Origin: Pogonophryne albipinna
Lineage: Eukaryota > Chordata > Actinopteri > Perciformes > Artedidraconidae
NCBI GenBank assembly: GCA_028583405.1
Contig: CM053251.1
Coordinates: forward strand, 5,800,983 to 5,864,982
Direction of reading: 5' to 3'
Length of the DNA: 64,000 nt
A program made the position numbers and the translations under genes. Each line of letters opens with the position of its first letter. Position 1 is the stretch's first letter. Positions 11,201-32,123 of the stretch are shown here, in pieces. The notes beneath the pieces are model-generated. The model saw only the letters and a program-made list of their open reading frames with translations. It did not search any database and was not told where the DNA came from.

Positions 11201-11964
11201 AAACGTATTGTAATGAGATTTATTAAACATGCCTCTTAATGGTTTCCGTTACAGTAAGAGCAGAATAGGACATTAAATACAACATGCACACCCAGAGTAA
11301 ACTCATCAAGGCTTTAAGATTATTTTACTGAGAGCCAATTATTATTAATCAGCACTAAAAACTACCAGGAGTGAAAATCTTTCAATAAGAGAAATGAACA
11401 CACATTTGTATTGAGCTATTTGTATATATCGAATTACATTTTTAAATCCTTGTGGTTTGCAGAATTGGCCTCTTATATTTTCATTTATTATCACCTTAAT
11501 TGGTTTTTCTACCCATCCAAAAATAAACAAATGGCATTTCAAATTGTTTACAAAGTACTTTACTGTAATAAGCAGCAATTCCTTGATGTAAACATTTTTT
11601 ACCAGCACAAGTGCTTTCAATACAGTATTTTCATTAGAAAAGGTTAAAAACAAAGTGCTCGTTATACTGTAATATTTCTTGCAATACTCAAATCCAACAG
11701 GTAGAGTTTAGAAAATAAAGAAAAATATCATAATTTGTTTAACTCGTGCTTCAGCTCTCTGTCCCGCCCAGTGGTGACTGTTACCCACAGCACCACAGGA
11801 CACCTTTAATGAATCTTTTCGATGTTTAAATATCCAAAATCTAGTCTTTTCTTGTTAGTTTTTACTTTATCCCAATTTTTTCTTCCAGAATAAATTAGCA
11901 TTTGTCACCTTTTGTGAAATTGTTGACTTATTATTTGTGTAAATGTGTCGTCAATGTCAGAGAT
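11201..11964. other. Non-coding block shared with unit B
   Basis: The block matches about 55465-56345, apart from a unit B retroposon tail at 55633-55810. ORFs in both strands are AT-rich and not conserved between the units. Confidence 0.45.
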
Positions 11965-11970
11965 ACAACA

Positions 11971-13815
11971 CTAGGGCCACCAGGGTGGGTGGAGGGGGTC
12001 TGGAGAACGGGTTTTGAGCTGACAGCCCAGGAGCACAGCGGAGGGCCCGGAAGGGATCTCGGGCGGACGGCCCGGGGTCAAGGCAAAGTCCAAGGTGGGG
12101 GTCTCGGGCGGACGGCCCGGGGGCAAGGTAGAGTCCATGGCGGGGCGAAGACCACAGCGGGCAAACTCAGGGGGCCGAGCATGAGGGCGAAGGCCGCGGC
12201 TCTCAGGGGGCCGGGCTCGAAGGCGAAGACCGCGGCTCTCAGGGGGCCGGGCTCGAGGGTGAAGACCGCGGCTCTCAGGGGGCCGGGCTCGAGGGCGAAG
12301 ACCGCGGCTCTCAGGGGGCCGGGCTCGAAGGCGAAGACCAGACAGCTCCGGAGGCCTGGCAGGAAGGCGCTGATGGGACAGCTCCGGAGGCCGGGCAGGA
12401 AGGCGCTGACGGGACAGCTCCGGAGGCCGGGCAGGACCCGGTGTCGGCCGGACAGGAACCAGAGCCGGTGGGATAGGCTTCGGCAGGATCCCCCACGGAA
12501 GAGGACCAGGAGTTGGCAGGACCCCCGGCGAGACAGGTAACGGCGGGACCTCCAACGGAACAAGACATGGGATTGGCAGGACTCTCAGCGGGTACTCCAA
12601 CGGAACAGGACATAGGGCTGGCAGGACCCCCGGCAGAAGAGTCATCGGCGGGACCCCCAACGGGACAGGACACAGGGTTGGCAGGACCCCGGCAGGAGAG
12701 CAGTCGTCGGGACCTCCAACGGCACAGGAAATAGGGTTGGCAGGACCCCCGGCGGAAGAGTAGTCGGCGGGACCTCCAACGGCACAGGACATAGGGCTGG
12801 CAGGACCCCCGGCGGAAGAGTTGTCGGCGGGGCCTCCAACGGCACAGAACATAGGGCTGGCAGGACCTCCGGCAGGAGAGTAGTCGGCGGGGCCTCCAAC
12901 GGCACAGGACATAGAGTTGGCAGGACCCCCAGCAGAACCTCCAACGGCACAAGACACAAGGTTGGCAGGACCCCCAGCGGAACCTCCCATGGCACACGAG
13001 TAGGGACTTGAGTGGAGACTCGAGAGGAAACTTGAGAGTCGACTTGAGAGATGACTTGAGAAGGATTTTGAGCGGGAACTTGAACGGAGACTTGAGAGGG
13101 GACTCAATAGGGAACTCGAGAGGAGACTCGATAGGGAACTTGAGAGGGAACTCGAGAGGTGATTCGAGAGGGGACTTGAGAGGGAACTCGAGAGGTGACT
13201 TGAGAGGGAACTCGAGAGGTGACTTGAGAAGTGTCTTGAATGGGAACTCGAGAAGAGACTTGAGAGGGGACTCGAGAGGTGACTGGAGAAGAGACTTGAG
13301 AGGGGACTCGGGAGGTGACTTGAGAGGGAACTCGGGAGGTGACTCGAAAGGGGACTCGAGAGGAGACTCGAAAGGGGACTCGAGAGGAGACTCGAGAGAT
13401 GACTCGAGAGGACACAGGGAGCTGGCGTCGGCTGGGGAGCCAGCAGGAGACGAGGTGCTGGAGTCGGCCGGTACGCCGACAGGAATCGGGGAACTGGCGT
13501 CGGCTGGAGTGCCAGCAGGAGACGAGGTGCTGGAGTCGGCCAGTACGCCGACAGGACTCGGGGAACTGGCGTCGGCTGGGGAGCCAGCCCTGTAGCCGAA
13601 ACTGGAGTCGGGCCCATGGCTTCTGGGGCCGGTACTGAAGCCGGAACCATGGCTGCTGGGGCCGGAACTAAGGCCGGAACCATGGCTGTGTCGGCCGGTT
13701 CTGTTGCCGGAACCATGGCATCTGGGGCCTGTACTGGAGCCCGAACCATGGCTGCTGGGGCTGGAACCAGGGCTGGAACCATGGTTGCTGGGGCCAGGAC
13801 TGGGGCTGGAACCAT
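11971..13815 (-). CDS. Long repetitive ORF in the VNTR element, unknown product
   Basis: The 614-codon minus-strand frame is built almost wholly of repeats: an N-terminal VPAPAAMVPA-type array, a Leu-Ser array (SSHLSSPLSS), a middle array of CAVGGPADYSSAGGPA-type units about 20 residues long, and a C-terminal ARPPESRGLR array of 12-residue units. No known domain was seen. The opposite strand is also open (11902-12540, 13008-13595), as expected of repeats whose unit lengths are multiples of three. It may not be translated. Confidence 0.3.
   Translation of the reverse strand: MVPAPVLAPATMVPALVPAPAAMVRAPVQAPDAMVPATEPADTAMVPALVPAPAAMVPASVPAPEAMGPTPVSATGLAPQPTPVPRVLSAYWPTPAPRLLLALQPTPVPRFLSAYRPTPAPRLLLAPQPTPAPCVLSSHLSSLLSSPLSSLLSSPLSSHLPSSLSSHLPSPLSSLFSSHLSSPLSSLFSSSHSRHFSSHLSSSLSSHLSSSLSSPLSNHLSSSLSSSLSSLLSSSLLSPLSSLRSSSRSKSFSSHLSSRLSSFLSSLHSSPYSCAMGGSAGGPANLVSCAVGGSAGGPANSMSCAVGGPADYSPAGGPASPMFCAVGGPADNSSAGGPASPMSCAVGGPADYSSAGGPANPISCAVGGPDDCSPAGVLPTLCPVPLGVPPMTLLPGVLPALCPVPLEYPLRVLPIPCLVPLEVPPLPVSPGVLPTPGPLPWGILPKPIPPALVPVRPTPGPARPPELSRQRLPARPPELSHQRLPARPPELSGLRLRARPPESRGLRPRARPPESRGLHPRARPPESRGLRLRARPPESRGLRPHARPPEFARCGLRPAMDSTLPPGRPPETPTLDFALTPGRPPEIPSGPSAVLLGCQLKTRSPDPLHPPWWP
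12180..12345. repeat. 36-bp minisatellite
   Basis: About four copies of a 36-bp GC-rich unit that includes GGGGGCCGGGCTCGA. The unit is a multiple of three, so frames are preserved. Confidence 0.85.
12540..12990. repeat. About 60-bp minisatellite
   Basis: Seven or eight diverged copies of a unit that includes GGACCTCCAACGGCACAGG and GGCAGGACCCCCGGC. Confidence 0.8.
13008..13420. repeat. 12-bp based minisatellite
   Basis: Higher-order array of GACTTGAGAGGG / GACTCGAGAGGT 12-bp units, followed at 13420-13600 by longer copies containing CTGGCGTCGGCTGG. Confidence 0.85.
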
Positions 13816-13830
13816 GGCTCTTGGGGCTCG
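13610..13830. repeat. 30-36-bp minisatellite
   Basis: Seven or eight units containing GGAACCATGGCT and GGGGCTGGAAC. Confidence 0.8.
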
Positions 13831-14228
13831 GGTTGCTAGCTTGGCCTTGCGACTCCTTCTCTTAGCAGCCGCCTGAATACTCCGTGGACCTCCATAAGCC
13901 AGACGAGTTCCAGAATACGACTCCTGGACAGGAGCAGGAACTGGGGCAGAAGCATGGGTTGACTACAGACGGAACACACCGAGACGTTTGTAGTCAGCAG
14001 GCTGGAAATCACACACCCAGAGGAAGTTCAAAATCCAGCCAGGTAAGAATTTCACCAAGTCTGGTTTCTCCATAGCCAACCGGTATGCCTCTACCAGAGC
14101 GGCCTCCTTCTGCAGAACACTGGACGCTCCCTTCCACCAATCATAGCAGCAAGCCAAATAAAAGGAAAAATGTTGTAGTTCCACCTCAAAAGGACCATCT
14201 GCTGGGTCCATTTCTGGTTGGTTCGTAC

Positions 14229-14609
14229 TGTCACGGTTGAGTGAAGGAAGCAGGACCCAAATGCAGATAACTCTGATAAACCTTTATTTCAAGGATAATG
14301 AAACTAACATAGACAAAACAGAACAGTAACCGGTGAACTCAGTCACCAACAAAAGACGAACCAACACTAAACACAGGAAGAGACTAAATACAGGGAGAGG
14401 TAATCACGAGACGAGAAACAGCCGGGCAGGGGAGGAGAAACACAAGGACAACAGGTGAACACAATCAGACAACTAGACACACCAGGGAAACTAACGACGG
14501 GAGGAAAAACACAGGGAAAAGGACCAGACAATAACCCAGGAGGAAAACATGACAGCAAACACCCAAACATATAAAACTACAAACGTGACATAACATGAGA
14601 ATCGTGACA
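14229..14609 (-). repeat. LTR-like block (TGTCACG...CGTGACA)
   Basis: The 381-bp block starts and ends with TGTCACG/CGTGACA. Read on the minus strand it holds GAAATAAAGG, a polyadenylation-type signal, near its 3' end. No tRNA primer-binding site was recognised just inside it. Confidence 0.55.
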
Positions 14610-15425
14610 TCTCCACTGTACTGTATCTGACATAATTGGCAGTGAGGTCAGATGTTGCATTTCTATTCGGATGCTATGCCGAAAAATATTTATATAAAAA
14701 GGAGCCTCAGCTTTCGGTAGTAAAAAAAGAGGAAGTTAAACTCCTATTGTAGATTTGAAAATGTAGTGGTAACATCCATAAAGACAGAAGTCCATAAATA
14801 CAGCTTATTGACCCTGAAGTTTTCTCTCAACACAATATCAGAACATTCTAAATAACAGCATTATCACGTAACATTTCTACACACAGGGTCTTTACTTTCT
14901 TTATAAAAGCTGAACCAAAAAGTTTGATGAATTGTTGTTGCAAAATCCAAACCCAGAACAGTTCCAGTAATCTCTCATGATTAAATGATGGGATCAGACT
15001 TTTACCATAATACTGTACATGCGTTTATCACATTCATGTTGACATGTCCAAATGTACATTGAGAGCTTGAGAGATTTACTGGTTGCTGCATTTTCAAGTG
15101 AAGCTAATCGTTCCTTTAGGAAGTTTAAAAAATGTCAACGTGATTGTTATTATTTCAATCAGCTTTATTCCTACGTTTTCTGAGAAGAACATGGTCTTAC
15201 ATTGGCAATAACTGGTCGAGGTTTTACAAACAAATGACATCATGTTCTCCTGCAATATTAACTGGGAACTGAAGAGAGAGAAATCCAAGATATAAAAACA
15301 TACTTAGATCAGGTTTTCCCTTTCTTAACTTTAAAAACTCCTCTCTTACAAACCTGAAGCTTGATATCTGAGCCAGCATGACTCCATGATTCATTGACTT
15401 GTTTCACTTTTTGGCAGGAAAACTT
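14610..15425. other. Right end of unit A duplication block
   Basis: The block aligns with 56880-57692, the 3' flank of the ApoL gene. Homology stops at about 15425, exactly where a Gypsy fragment begins, so this is the visible boundary of unit A. Confidence 0.6.
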
Positions 15426-16345
15426 GTTTTTGAGTATCTTCATCAGTGGTTTGTGGTCTGTTTTCTGCAGTGATTGTGTCCCTGGTGAAATCTCTGGCAT
15501 GCAAAAACTATGCTTAAGCACTCTTTCTCTATTTGAGCGTAGTTTTGCTCAGTCTGTGTCAGTGCGCGTGAGGCAAAGGCTATGGGCTGCCCCTTTTGCA
15601 GCAAGCAGCACCACAGTCCGTTCATGCTGGCATCACTCTGGATTGTTACAGGCTTTGTGATGTCATAATATTTGAGAACCGGCGTGCTGGTGACCATCCG
15701 CTTTATCTCGCGTATTGCATCATCGTGTTTTGGCAGCCAGTGCCATGCTGTGTCCTTATCCAGGAGTCTGCGAAGAGGCTCACAGATCTCCGATAGCCTT
15801 GGTAGGAACTTAGCCAGATATGTCACAAACCCGATCATGTGTTGCACAGTCTATGGTTGCACTGCCTTAGCATACGTGGGCGTCGGCATGTCCAACACTG
15901 CTTGAGTTTTCTGTGGGTCAATTTTCAGTCCTTCTGAAGACAGTACATGGCCGTGGAAATCTACAGCTTTGAGCTTGAACTGCAGCTTGCGTTCACTCAA
16001 TCTGAGCTTCACAGCCCTGCACCGTTGCATGAGAGCTCTTAAGTTGGTGTAGTGGTCCTCTTCAGCCTCTGCGTCCGTATCGTCACACCCGACTACCAGG
16101 ATGTCATCCGCAATAGGCTCGATGCCAGCCAGGCCTGATAGCAGCTCATGTTGCTTGCGCTGATAAATCTCTGGCGCCACCGAGACTCCAACCGGGAGTC
16201 TCATCCGACCCCATGGGGTCCAGAATGTCGTCAAGCGGCTGCTTTCCTCATCAAGCTTGCACTGGAGAAAGGCATCACGAGCGTCAACTATATAACAGGC
16301 ATTAAACAGATGCCCATATCTGTAACAGTCCACTTCCAAAAGCTG
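15426..16345 (-). pseudogene. Ty3/Gypsy pol fragment (RT to RNase H start)
   Basis: The minus-strand frame from about 16345 shows reverse transcriptase motifs VDARDAFLQCKLDEES, MRLPVGVSVAPEIYQ and IADDILVVG, then EGLKIDP. After an in-frame TAG at 15848-15850 come the connection region (FVTYLAKFLP) and the RNase H start (SDASMNGLW, QIEKECLSIVFA). Both ends are missing and no LTR is attached. The fragment is dead. Confidence 0.85.
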
Positions 16346-17419
16346 ACAAATCTCTCTTGCATCAAAAGGGGAGAAAAAGAAAAAACACTGGAAAAATCTA
16401 CTCTTGATCCAGAAAATCAAAAACCATCCATCCACCAAACAGCGCCACCAAAAGGCCTCAGTGAAAAAAACACAAGGCCGGCTACCCAGCTAGCGGGGAA
16501 CGTTCTCACAACTTTGGCTAACATTACCTACAGGTTCTAATAAGGTTTTAAAGAAACGTTTTAATCTGATGTTCAAAGAACGTTTTTAGAATGTTTATTT
16601 TTTCAAATAATGTTCCTATAAGGTTTAAGGTTAACTAAGACATAACGTTTTAACTGCAACATTCAGAGGATGTTTTGAGGATGTTATTGAAGCCTGAGAT
16701 GACAAAGTGTTTTCTAAAATGTTCCTTTAATGTGATATGTTAACAAAGGTGGAACGTTTTGCCTGCAACATTCTAAGGATGTGTTTTGGACGTTGTTGGG
16801 TAACACATTAAAGATGTTCTTTATAAAACATTCCCTCAATGTTACATGAAAACCAAAGAAGAACATTTTGAAAGCAACATTTGGATAATGTTTTCAGGAG
16901 GTTATTCTTTTTTTATAAAACGTTCCTGTGATGCGAAATATTAACACGGTCATGGTCAACGTCAGATTTATTTGTAGTGCGCTTTAAAAAAACAAACGTG
17001 TTGCATTTGTTTGAAAAGGATGTTTAAAAAAAATGTGTTGTCACCACATTTTCCTTTAAAAAAAAAAAACAAGCACGTAATTCATGATATTGCACGTTTG
17101 CGTAGGCATGTCTGAGTTCCCAGCTAGACATTGTTGGTTCTAAAAACATTCTGAGAATGTTACCATTCATTGTTCTAGGAATGGTTTCATCGAGACATTT
17201 TATTTTGGTTCCTAGAATGTACTTCTGAAAGGTAGGATAACGTTCTCTCAAAACATTCTTAAAATGTTTGGTGATAACATTGTTCGAACATTATACCCCA
17301 AGTGTTTTTGTTGTTTATGCACATATCTCTATGGTCATATGGATCGAATAACACTTAGAAAACCAAAGACAGACATATAGAATAACGGACCGACTATCAC
17401 TGCCCGTCCCTGAAACCCC

Positions 17420-17820
17420 TGTTAGTGTTTGTATGTGTTTGTTTCTACTGTGTGTGTCTCTCTCTCCCCCCACCTGCCTGCTGGTCTGCTCTACACGGCT
17501 GGGAGCAATCTCCAATCAACCACACCTGCAACCTGCTCATCAGCTATGAAAGCCTGCAGCCTGCACTCATTCCCTGCCGGATTGTTGCGTGCCGCTCTAG
17601 CTTTTTGCCAGCATATTCTTTGACAACTTTGCCTGTGTCTCTCCCAGGAGGAATCCAAGGCCTTCCACACTCCCAAGACCAGCCAGGCCTCTCCACCCTG
17701 GAACAACTGTTTCCCACTGCCGGCATAACCAACCTCCACTCCCAGCTCCCCTTTTCTAATAAACAAATGTTACTTTCACCAGCTGATTCCGAGTCATCCT
17801 TGTACATGTGTTAATAGTCA
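17420..17820 (+). repeat. Possible solo LTR or LTR fragment
   Basis: The block begins TGTTAGTG, ends AATAGTCA, and carries an AATAAA signal near 17757 after a C-rich stretch including CCCTGCCGGATTGTTGCG. This layout fits a fish Gypsy-type LTR. No clear target duplication was found, so the call is tentative. Confidence 0.35.
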
Positions 17821-18244
17821 AATTCCAATAGTTAAGTAAACTATCAAAATCATCCTAATGACCACAGTGGTCAGTCCAGTTACCCAGGAATTTTGAGTTG
17901 AACAATTACAGGAATATTATGTCTTTATGTTCTAATAATGTAAACATATTTTAGTAAATTGTTACCACAGAACATTTGCATAATGTTTTAAACGTAAAGC
18001 ATGTTATCCTTCTCTAAAATAATAACATTCTGGCAACATAAAAAAATCTAACTTGCAGCTGAAAATAATGTTCTAACAATGTTATCAAAAACATTTTAAG
18101 AATGTTTTTAGAGACCGTTATCCTACCTTTCAGAAGAACATTCTGGGAACCAAAATAAAAGCTTCTGCTGAAAACGTTTTAAGAATAGTAGGGCATAATG
18201 TTCTGACAATGTTATCAAAAACATTTTAGGAAGGTTATCATATT

Positions 18245-18880
18245 GGTATTGGGCTATATAAATAAACATTGATTGATATCACCAAACATTTTAAGAATGT
18301 TTTTAGAGAACGTTATCCTACCTTTCAGAAGAACATTCTGGGAACCAAACAAAAACTTCCCGCTGAAAACGTTTTAAGAATAGGAGGGCATAATGTTCTA
18401 ACAATGTTATCACCAAACATTTTAAGAATGTTTTTAGAGACCGTTATCCTACCTTTCAGAAGAACATTCTGGGAACCAAAATAAAAGCTTCTGCTGAAAA
18501 CGTTTTAAGAATAGTAGGGCATAATGTTCTGACAATGTTATCAAAAACATTTTAGGAAGGTTATCATATTGGTATTGGGCTATATAAATAAACATTGATT
18601 GATATCACCAAACATTTTAAGAATGTTTTTAGAGAACGTTATCCTACCTTTCAGAAGAACATTCTGGGAACCAAACAAAAACTTCCCGCTGAAAACGTTT
18701 TAAGAATAGGAGGGCATAATGTTCTAACAATGTTATCACCAAACATTTTAAGAATGTTTTTAGAGAACGTTATCCTACCTTTCAGAAGAACGTTCTGGGA
18801 ACCAAAAGAAAACTTCCCGCTGAAAACACTCCTAGAACAATGAATGTAACATTCTCAAAATGTTTTTATAACCAACAATT
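18245..18880. repeat. 326-bp tandem duplication with internal sub-repeats
   Basis: The phrase TATTGGGCTATATAAATAAA occurs at about 18247 and again 326 bp later. Each unit contains two copies of a sub-repeat including AACATTTTAAGAATG and CCTACCTTTCAGAAGAAC. Confidence 0.8.
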
Positions 18881-18895
18881 TCTAGCTGGGTAGCC

Positions 18896-19413
18896 AACCA
18901 CAACTCGAAAAGCATAACAAAAGATAGACATCAGACCAGTTTTTCTGCTTGCAAAAAACAGAACCTGCAAAAGTGAGACAAAATCTGCAATAAATCATGG
19001 TTCAGGCAAAAGCTGCGACTATAAAAACCAACAAGAGCCTCTTAGCTATGAGCTAGCTTAGCTTAGACAAAACAGTCCCGTCAAGGAAAAATCTTCACAA
19101 TAAACCCAGGAAAACCAAAGCTACACAATCTTGCAAAAAATGGAAGAAACAGCAGCTAAGATGCATCCAAGAGTGGCGTTTCTTAAAAACCACAATCAGC
19201 GTGTGTGTGTTTTCTTTCAGGGGGAAAAGAGCGAGTTAGCATAGCTAGCTACCTTCGCTAGCTAGCCATCACATAACGCTGGTAAAATAGAAAAAGTATC
19301 GTTGCAAAAAATCCAAAAAGAAAAAGGATGGAAAAATAAAACAGAAATGTCTGGAAACAAAATACTCACCACGACTTTTAGGGTAAAATGTCTTGCTTTC
19401 AGTAAAATGTGTG
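18896..19413. other. Non-coding, nothing recognised
   Basis: The sequence includes a TAGCTAGC-rich patch (19230-19270). No gene or transposon end could be assigned. Confidence 0.3.
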
Positions 19414-19421
19414 AATACAGG

Positions 19422-20220
19422 CAGGGCCGTCCCTCCCTACAAAGCCGATCATGCAGGCTGCAGGGGGCCTCGGCTTATGAGCTTGGCTTGTGTGCAGTTC
19501 TCAGCGCAGTTCTCCACGCAGACAGTTTCAGTCCGAGATGCAGTTATTTCCAGCATTCTTTATAAGTATGTTATGCCTTTTATCTGCTAATGTACAGGAG
19601 GAAGAGTGACAAACTGTCGGTCTAGTTGGCTTACATAACAGTTAAAGTTTACGGCCTAAAAAACATGGAGCATTTTTTCCCCTTTTATTCATTTTTATGT
19701 CAATTTGCACATTTCATGGTGATGCTGAGCCTCTCCCCTTAACTCCTAACAGTCATCATCATGTCAACCACAACACAGAGAAATACTGATAGAAATGTGT
19801 GTGTAGTTGTTGATACATTGCTGACAGAGGGAACTACATTTGAATACAGATTTAAGAAATATCAGTTTTTGAGCATGTCATCAGCATGTTTTGTCTTGAC
19901 TATATTACAACTATATGATAATAAAATAATATAGTATTTATATTATTGAATTGATTATGATTATTATTATTATTAGTAGAAGTAGTTTATTTGCATTAAT
20001 TATATTTTAATCTTTTTGAGGCTAGTATTTGGCAGGAAATGCTGACGTATTCACCTGTAAACGCATACTGAACGACATACATGCACATTTACCATTTACC
20101 TCACTGTATAAAAAAGTAACTGTGTTGATAATTATAATAAACAGGAATTATATTGTATTGGGGGGGGGGGCTCATCTCACAATGTCGCTTGGGGCCCCAA
20201 GTTGGCCAGGGACGGCCCTG
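19422..20220. mobile_element. hAT-like MITE, CAGGGCCGTCCCT ends
   Basis: The 13-bp inverted ends CAGGGCCGTCCCT (19422-19434) and AGGGACGGCCCTG (20208-20220) are flanked by 8-bp duplications AATACAGG (19414-19421) and ACTACAGG (20221-20228), with one mismatch. An 8-bp duplication points to hAT. A G12 run lies near 20160 and there is no transposase. Confidence 0.7.
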
Positions 20221-20228
20221 ACTACAGG

Positions 20229-20619
20229 CCATCCTTTTATGAAGCTCTGAGCAGCTTTCTCTTACCACCGAGCTGTGATGGCGGTGGCGCAGTACTGGGA
20301 AAGGATGCTTGTTTTGGGTCATAGAACACCCCGGAAAGGCGGGGTCTGTGATTGAGCGAACATTCAAACAGCACCATCCACTCCGGTGTGGCCTGGTGTT
20401 TAAAACATACTCACCTGTTGTCTTTGAAAGTCAGTCTTTCCTTCCTACAAATATGTCTGCCTTGATTTCGTCTTTGAATAAGGTTTTAACTTTGTCTGTT
20501 TTACATAAGGAAACGGGTATTTAAGTCATAATTGTGAATTATGTTTAAAATGTTATTTTTGAGATTAATGGCAAATCACAAACCCTTTTTTTTCAGTTGT
20601 TGTGAATGATGCTGAGGTG
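20229..20619. other. Non-coding, nothing recognised
   Basis: No ORF, end motif or match to the other unit was found. Confidence 0.3.
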
Positions 20620-21075
20620 ATGTCATTCTATGGCTGAGTCTACTGACCAAAGACATCCTCTCTTTGGCCTTGTGCCAGCCAAAAGCCGCCTTAAATCCAG
20701 GAAAAGTTTCCTGAAGAGCGTCCCACCCCTCGGAACACCAAGCATAAGCAGTGAAAGAGTCACTCGTGGGAAGAAAGACTTGACAACCTCCCATCAGCAA
20801 CAACAATGGAGCTAAAGGCGAGCGAGGCACTGCTCCCTGGAGTGTGGAAATGCCTAAACAGAATAAGATCTGGTGGTGGACGTGCAAAAGCCACTCTCGC
20901 CAAATGGGGATACCTAAATGACGGGGACGTTGTGTGTGACTGCGGCATTGAACCACAAACCATGCAACATCTCCTGATATGCCCCCTGCTGGAGCAACCC
21001 TGCACAACATCGGACTTGGCAGAGTTTAATGAGAAGGGACAGCAATGTGTTCAGCTGTGGCTGAACCACATCTAA
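20620..21075 (+). mobile_element. C-terminal tail of a non-LTR retrotransposon
   Basis: A short plus-strand frame to the stop at 21073-21075 reads CLNRIRSGGGRAK, LAKWGY, CDCGIEPQTMQHLLICP. The arrangement of an arginine-glycine stretch followed by C-x-C...H...C and CP is typical of the end of RTE or R4-like LINE ORFs. The preceding part (20630-20815) is in another frame. Confidence 0.55.
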
Positions 21076-22182
21076 CCAAGCCCTGTAACTGACTGCCTTG
21101 TGGACACGATAAGAAGAAGATGGCTGAATCAATTAGTTGATTGACTCGGACAAAAAACCTAGTTATTATGAAAAAGTCACGTTTCAAGCATAGATTCCCT
21201 GTTTTATGTGCTTTATTGGGAAAATGTGCCATCTACTTCTGTCTTATTCAAGAGATATCTGAGTGTTTTATAGGTTTTAAACCGGTAATAAGACCATACT
21301 AAATTGCAATCACTGTCAGCTTTAAATACTTTTCAGTCAGACAACTCACGTGTTTCTTAATATGTTTATTAGAATCAGCATATCGTTTGAGTTTGGCGTC
21401 TAGGCTCGGGCCTCATCACTCCACAGATTTAAAAAGAACATTGAGTGATGATTAGATAACTGTCTATCCCCCGAGCCTACAGGTGGAAGCTGGGGTGGTG
21501 GTGGTGCAGGCGAGCAGCAGCAAGATGAAACACAGCAGCAATAGCAAGTGAACACAGCAGCAGCAGCAGCAGCAGCATATCGAGGCAGAGGCAGGAAGAC
21601 CTGGCAGCTTAAATAGAGCGGCATGTTTAGGAGAATGTGTTTGGTTGGTTGTAAGAGGGACGAGGTGCGTCACGTGTTAATGTATCATTGGTGCTCGAGT
21701 TGACTGCCTGAACTAGCTTGCAGGCTTCGCCCTATTACTGGCATTTTTCACAACTCGTTCACATTTTTATTCAGTAGCTACCTGAATTGTTCGTTGCGGT
21801 CCTAAAGTCTGTTTGTTATGTGTACCATGATGCATTTTCAACATGTAACAACTCTGTTAATGACATTACTCCACAAACAATTACAATTAAAATGTAATTT
21901 AATCATTTATTATTTCCCTTTAAAAAGTATTTTACAGTCACAGTACATTTTACATGTAAATATTCAAACACAATAATGACACAGCTGGTTTGGCTTGGGT
22001 TTCCCTGAATGTGTGTTGAAGTTTACTTTAATTTCAGTAAACAATTCAAAGTCTGCAAATGTGTGTTTATAAAAACTACCTGAGGTGCTAGATAGGCTGG
22101 ATCAGATGGAAACATATTACATAAATGCAAAACTGTAATTAAAACACTTGTTCTATAGCCCTATGCAGGAAATTAATAACAT

Positions 22183-22214
<32 letters not shown>

Positions 22215-22442
22215 CATGGGATTTGTATAGCGCTCTTCCTAATGCTCAAATACGCTTTACTTTTGAACCATAACAAGTGTTTAATCTGGAGTTTGATCAC
22301 AAAGTACATCTCATGAACAAACAAAGTGCAAAATGACCTTCAAACATGTCTTAATGAGTTCAGTGAAAATATTTTAATAAATAGCTCGACACTCGGTTTC
22401 TTTCTTTCTTCATGGCATCAAACTGGACAGCTCTTCCTCCTC
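21076..22442. other. 3' flank of FRRS1-like copy 2
   Basis: The flank contains a CAG/CTG patch (about 21520-21575), a (TAA)n run at 22188-22214 with a retroposon tail (TTTGTATAGCGCTCTTCC to 22262), and a candidate ATTAAA polyadenylation signal for copy 2 at 22373-22378 on the minus strand, 65 bases past the stop. No other gene was seen. Confidence 0.4.

Positions 22443-32123
<9,681 letters not shown>

Larger units (their letters stand above)
11965..14609 (-). mobile_element. VNTR-filled LTR-type element, one LTR only
   Basis: On the minus strand the element starts with an LTR-like block (14609-14229), then a short ORF from ATG 14211 (MDPADGPFEVELQHFS), then about 2 kb of tandem repeats open in several frames. 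A second LTR was not found at the left, so the element is truncated or recombined. It replaces the unit B sequence 56345-56880. It resembles a non-autonomous LTR element that has filled with minisatellite, but a chimera of an LTR and a separate VNTR is possible. Confidence 0.55.
16480..18895. mobile_element. AACGTT-rich inverted-repeat element complex
   Basis: GGCTACCCAGCTAG (16480-16493) is inverted at 18882-18895. A longer inverted pair of about 180 bp lies inside (about 17117-17295 and 18715-18888), each arm again starting CCCAGCTAG. Two related non-autonomous elements therefore seem joined or nested. The interior holds a 326-bp tandem duplication and an LTR-like block. Short ORFs here reflect the repeats and look non-coding. 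Confidence 0.6.

Noticed and set aside
11902..13638. Plus-strand Arg/Gly-rich ORFs in the VNTR element as a host gene
   Set aside because: Both strands are open because repeat units are multiples of three. There are no introns, no conserved domain, and an LTR is attached.
12000..13840. CRISPR-like array
   Set aside because: The units are contiguous minisatellites without unique spacers, in a vertebrate genome.
17425..17814. 129-codon plus-strand ORF as a gene
   Set aside because: It lies in an LTR-like block with a polyadenylation signal and has no domain.
16480..18895. Helitron
   Set aside because: The ends are inverted CCCAGCTAG repeats rather than a 5' TC and a 3' CTRR with hairpin.
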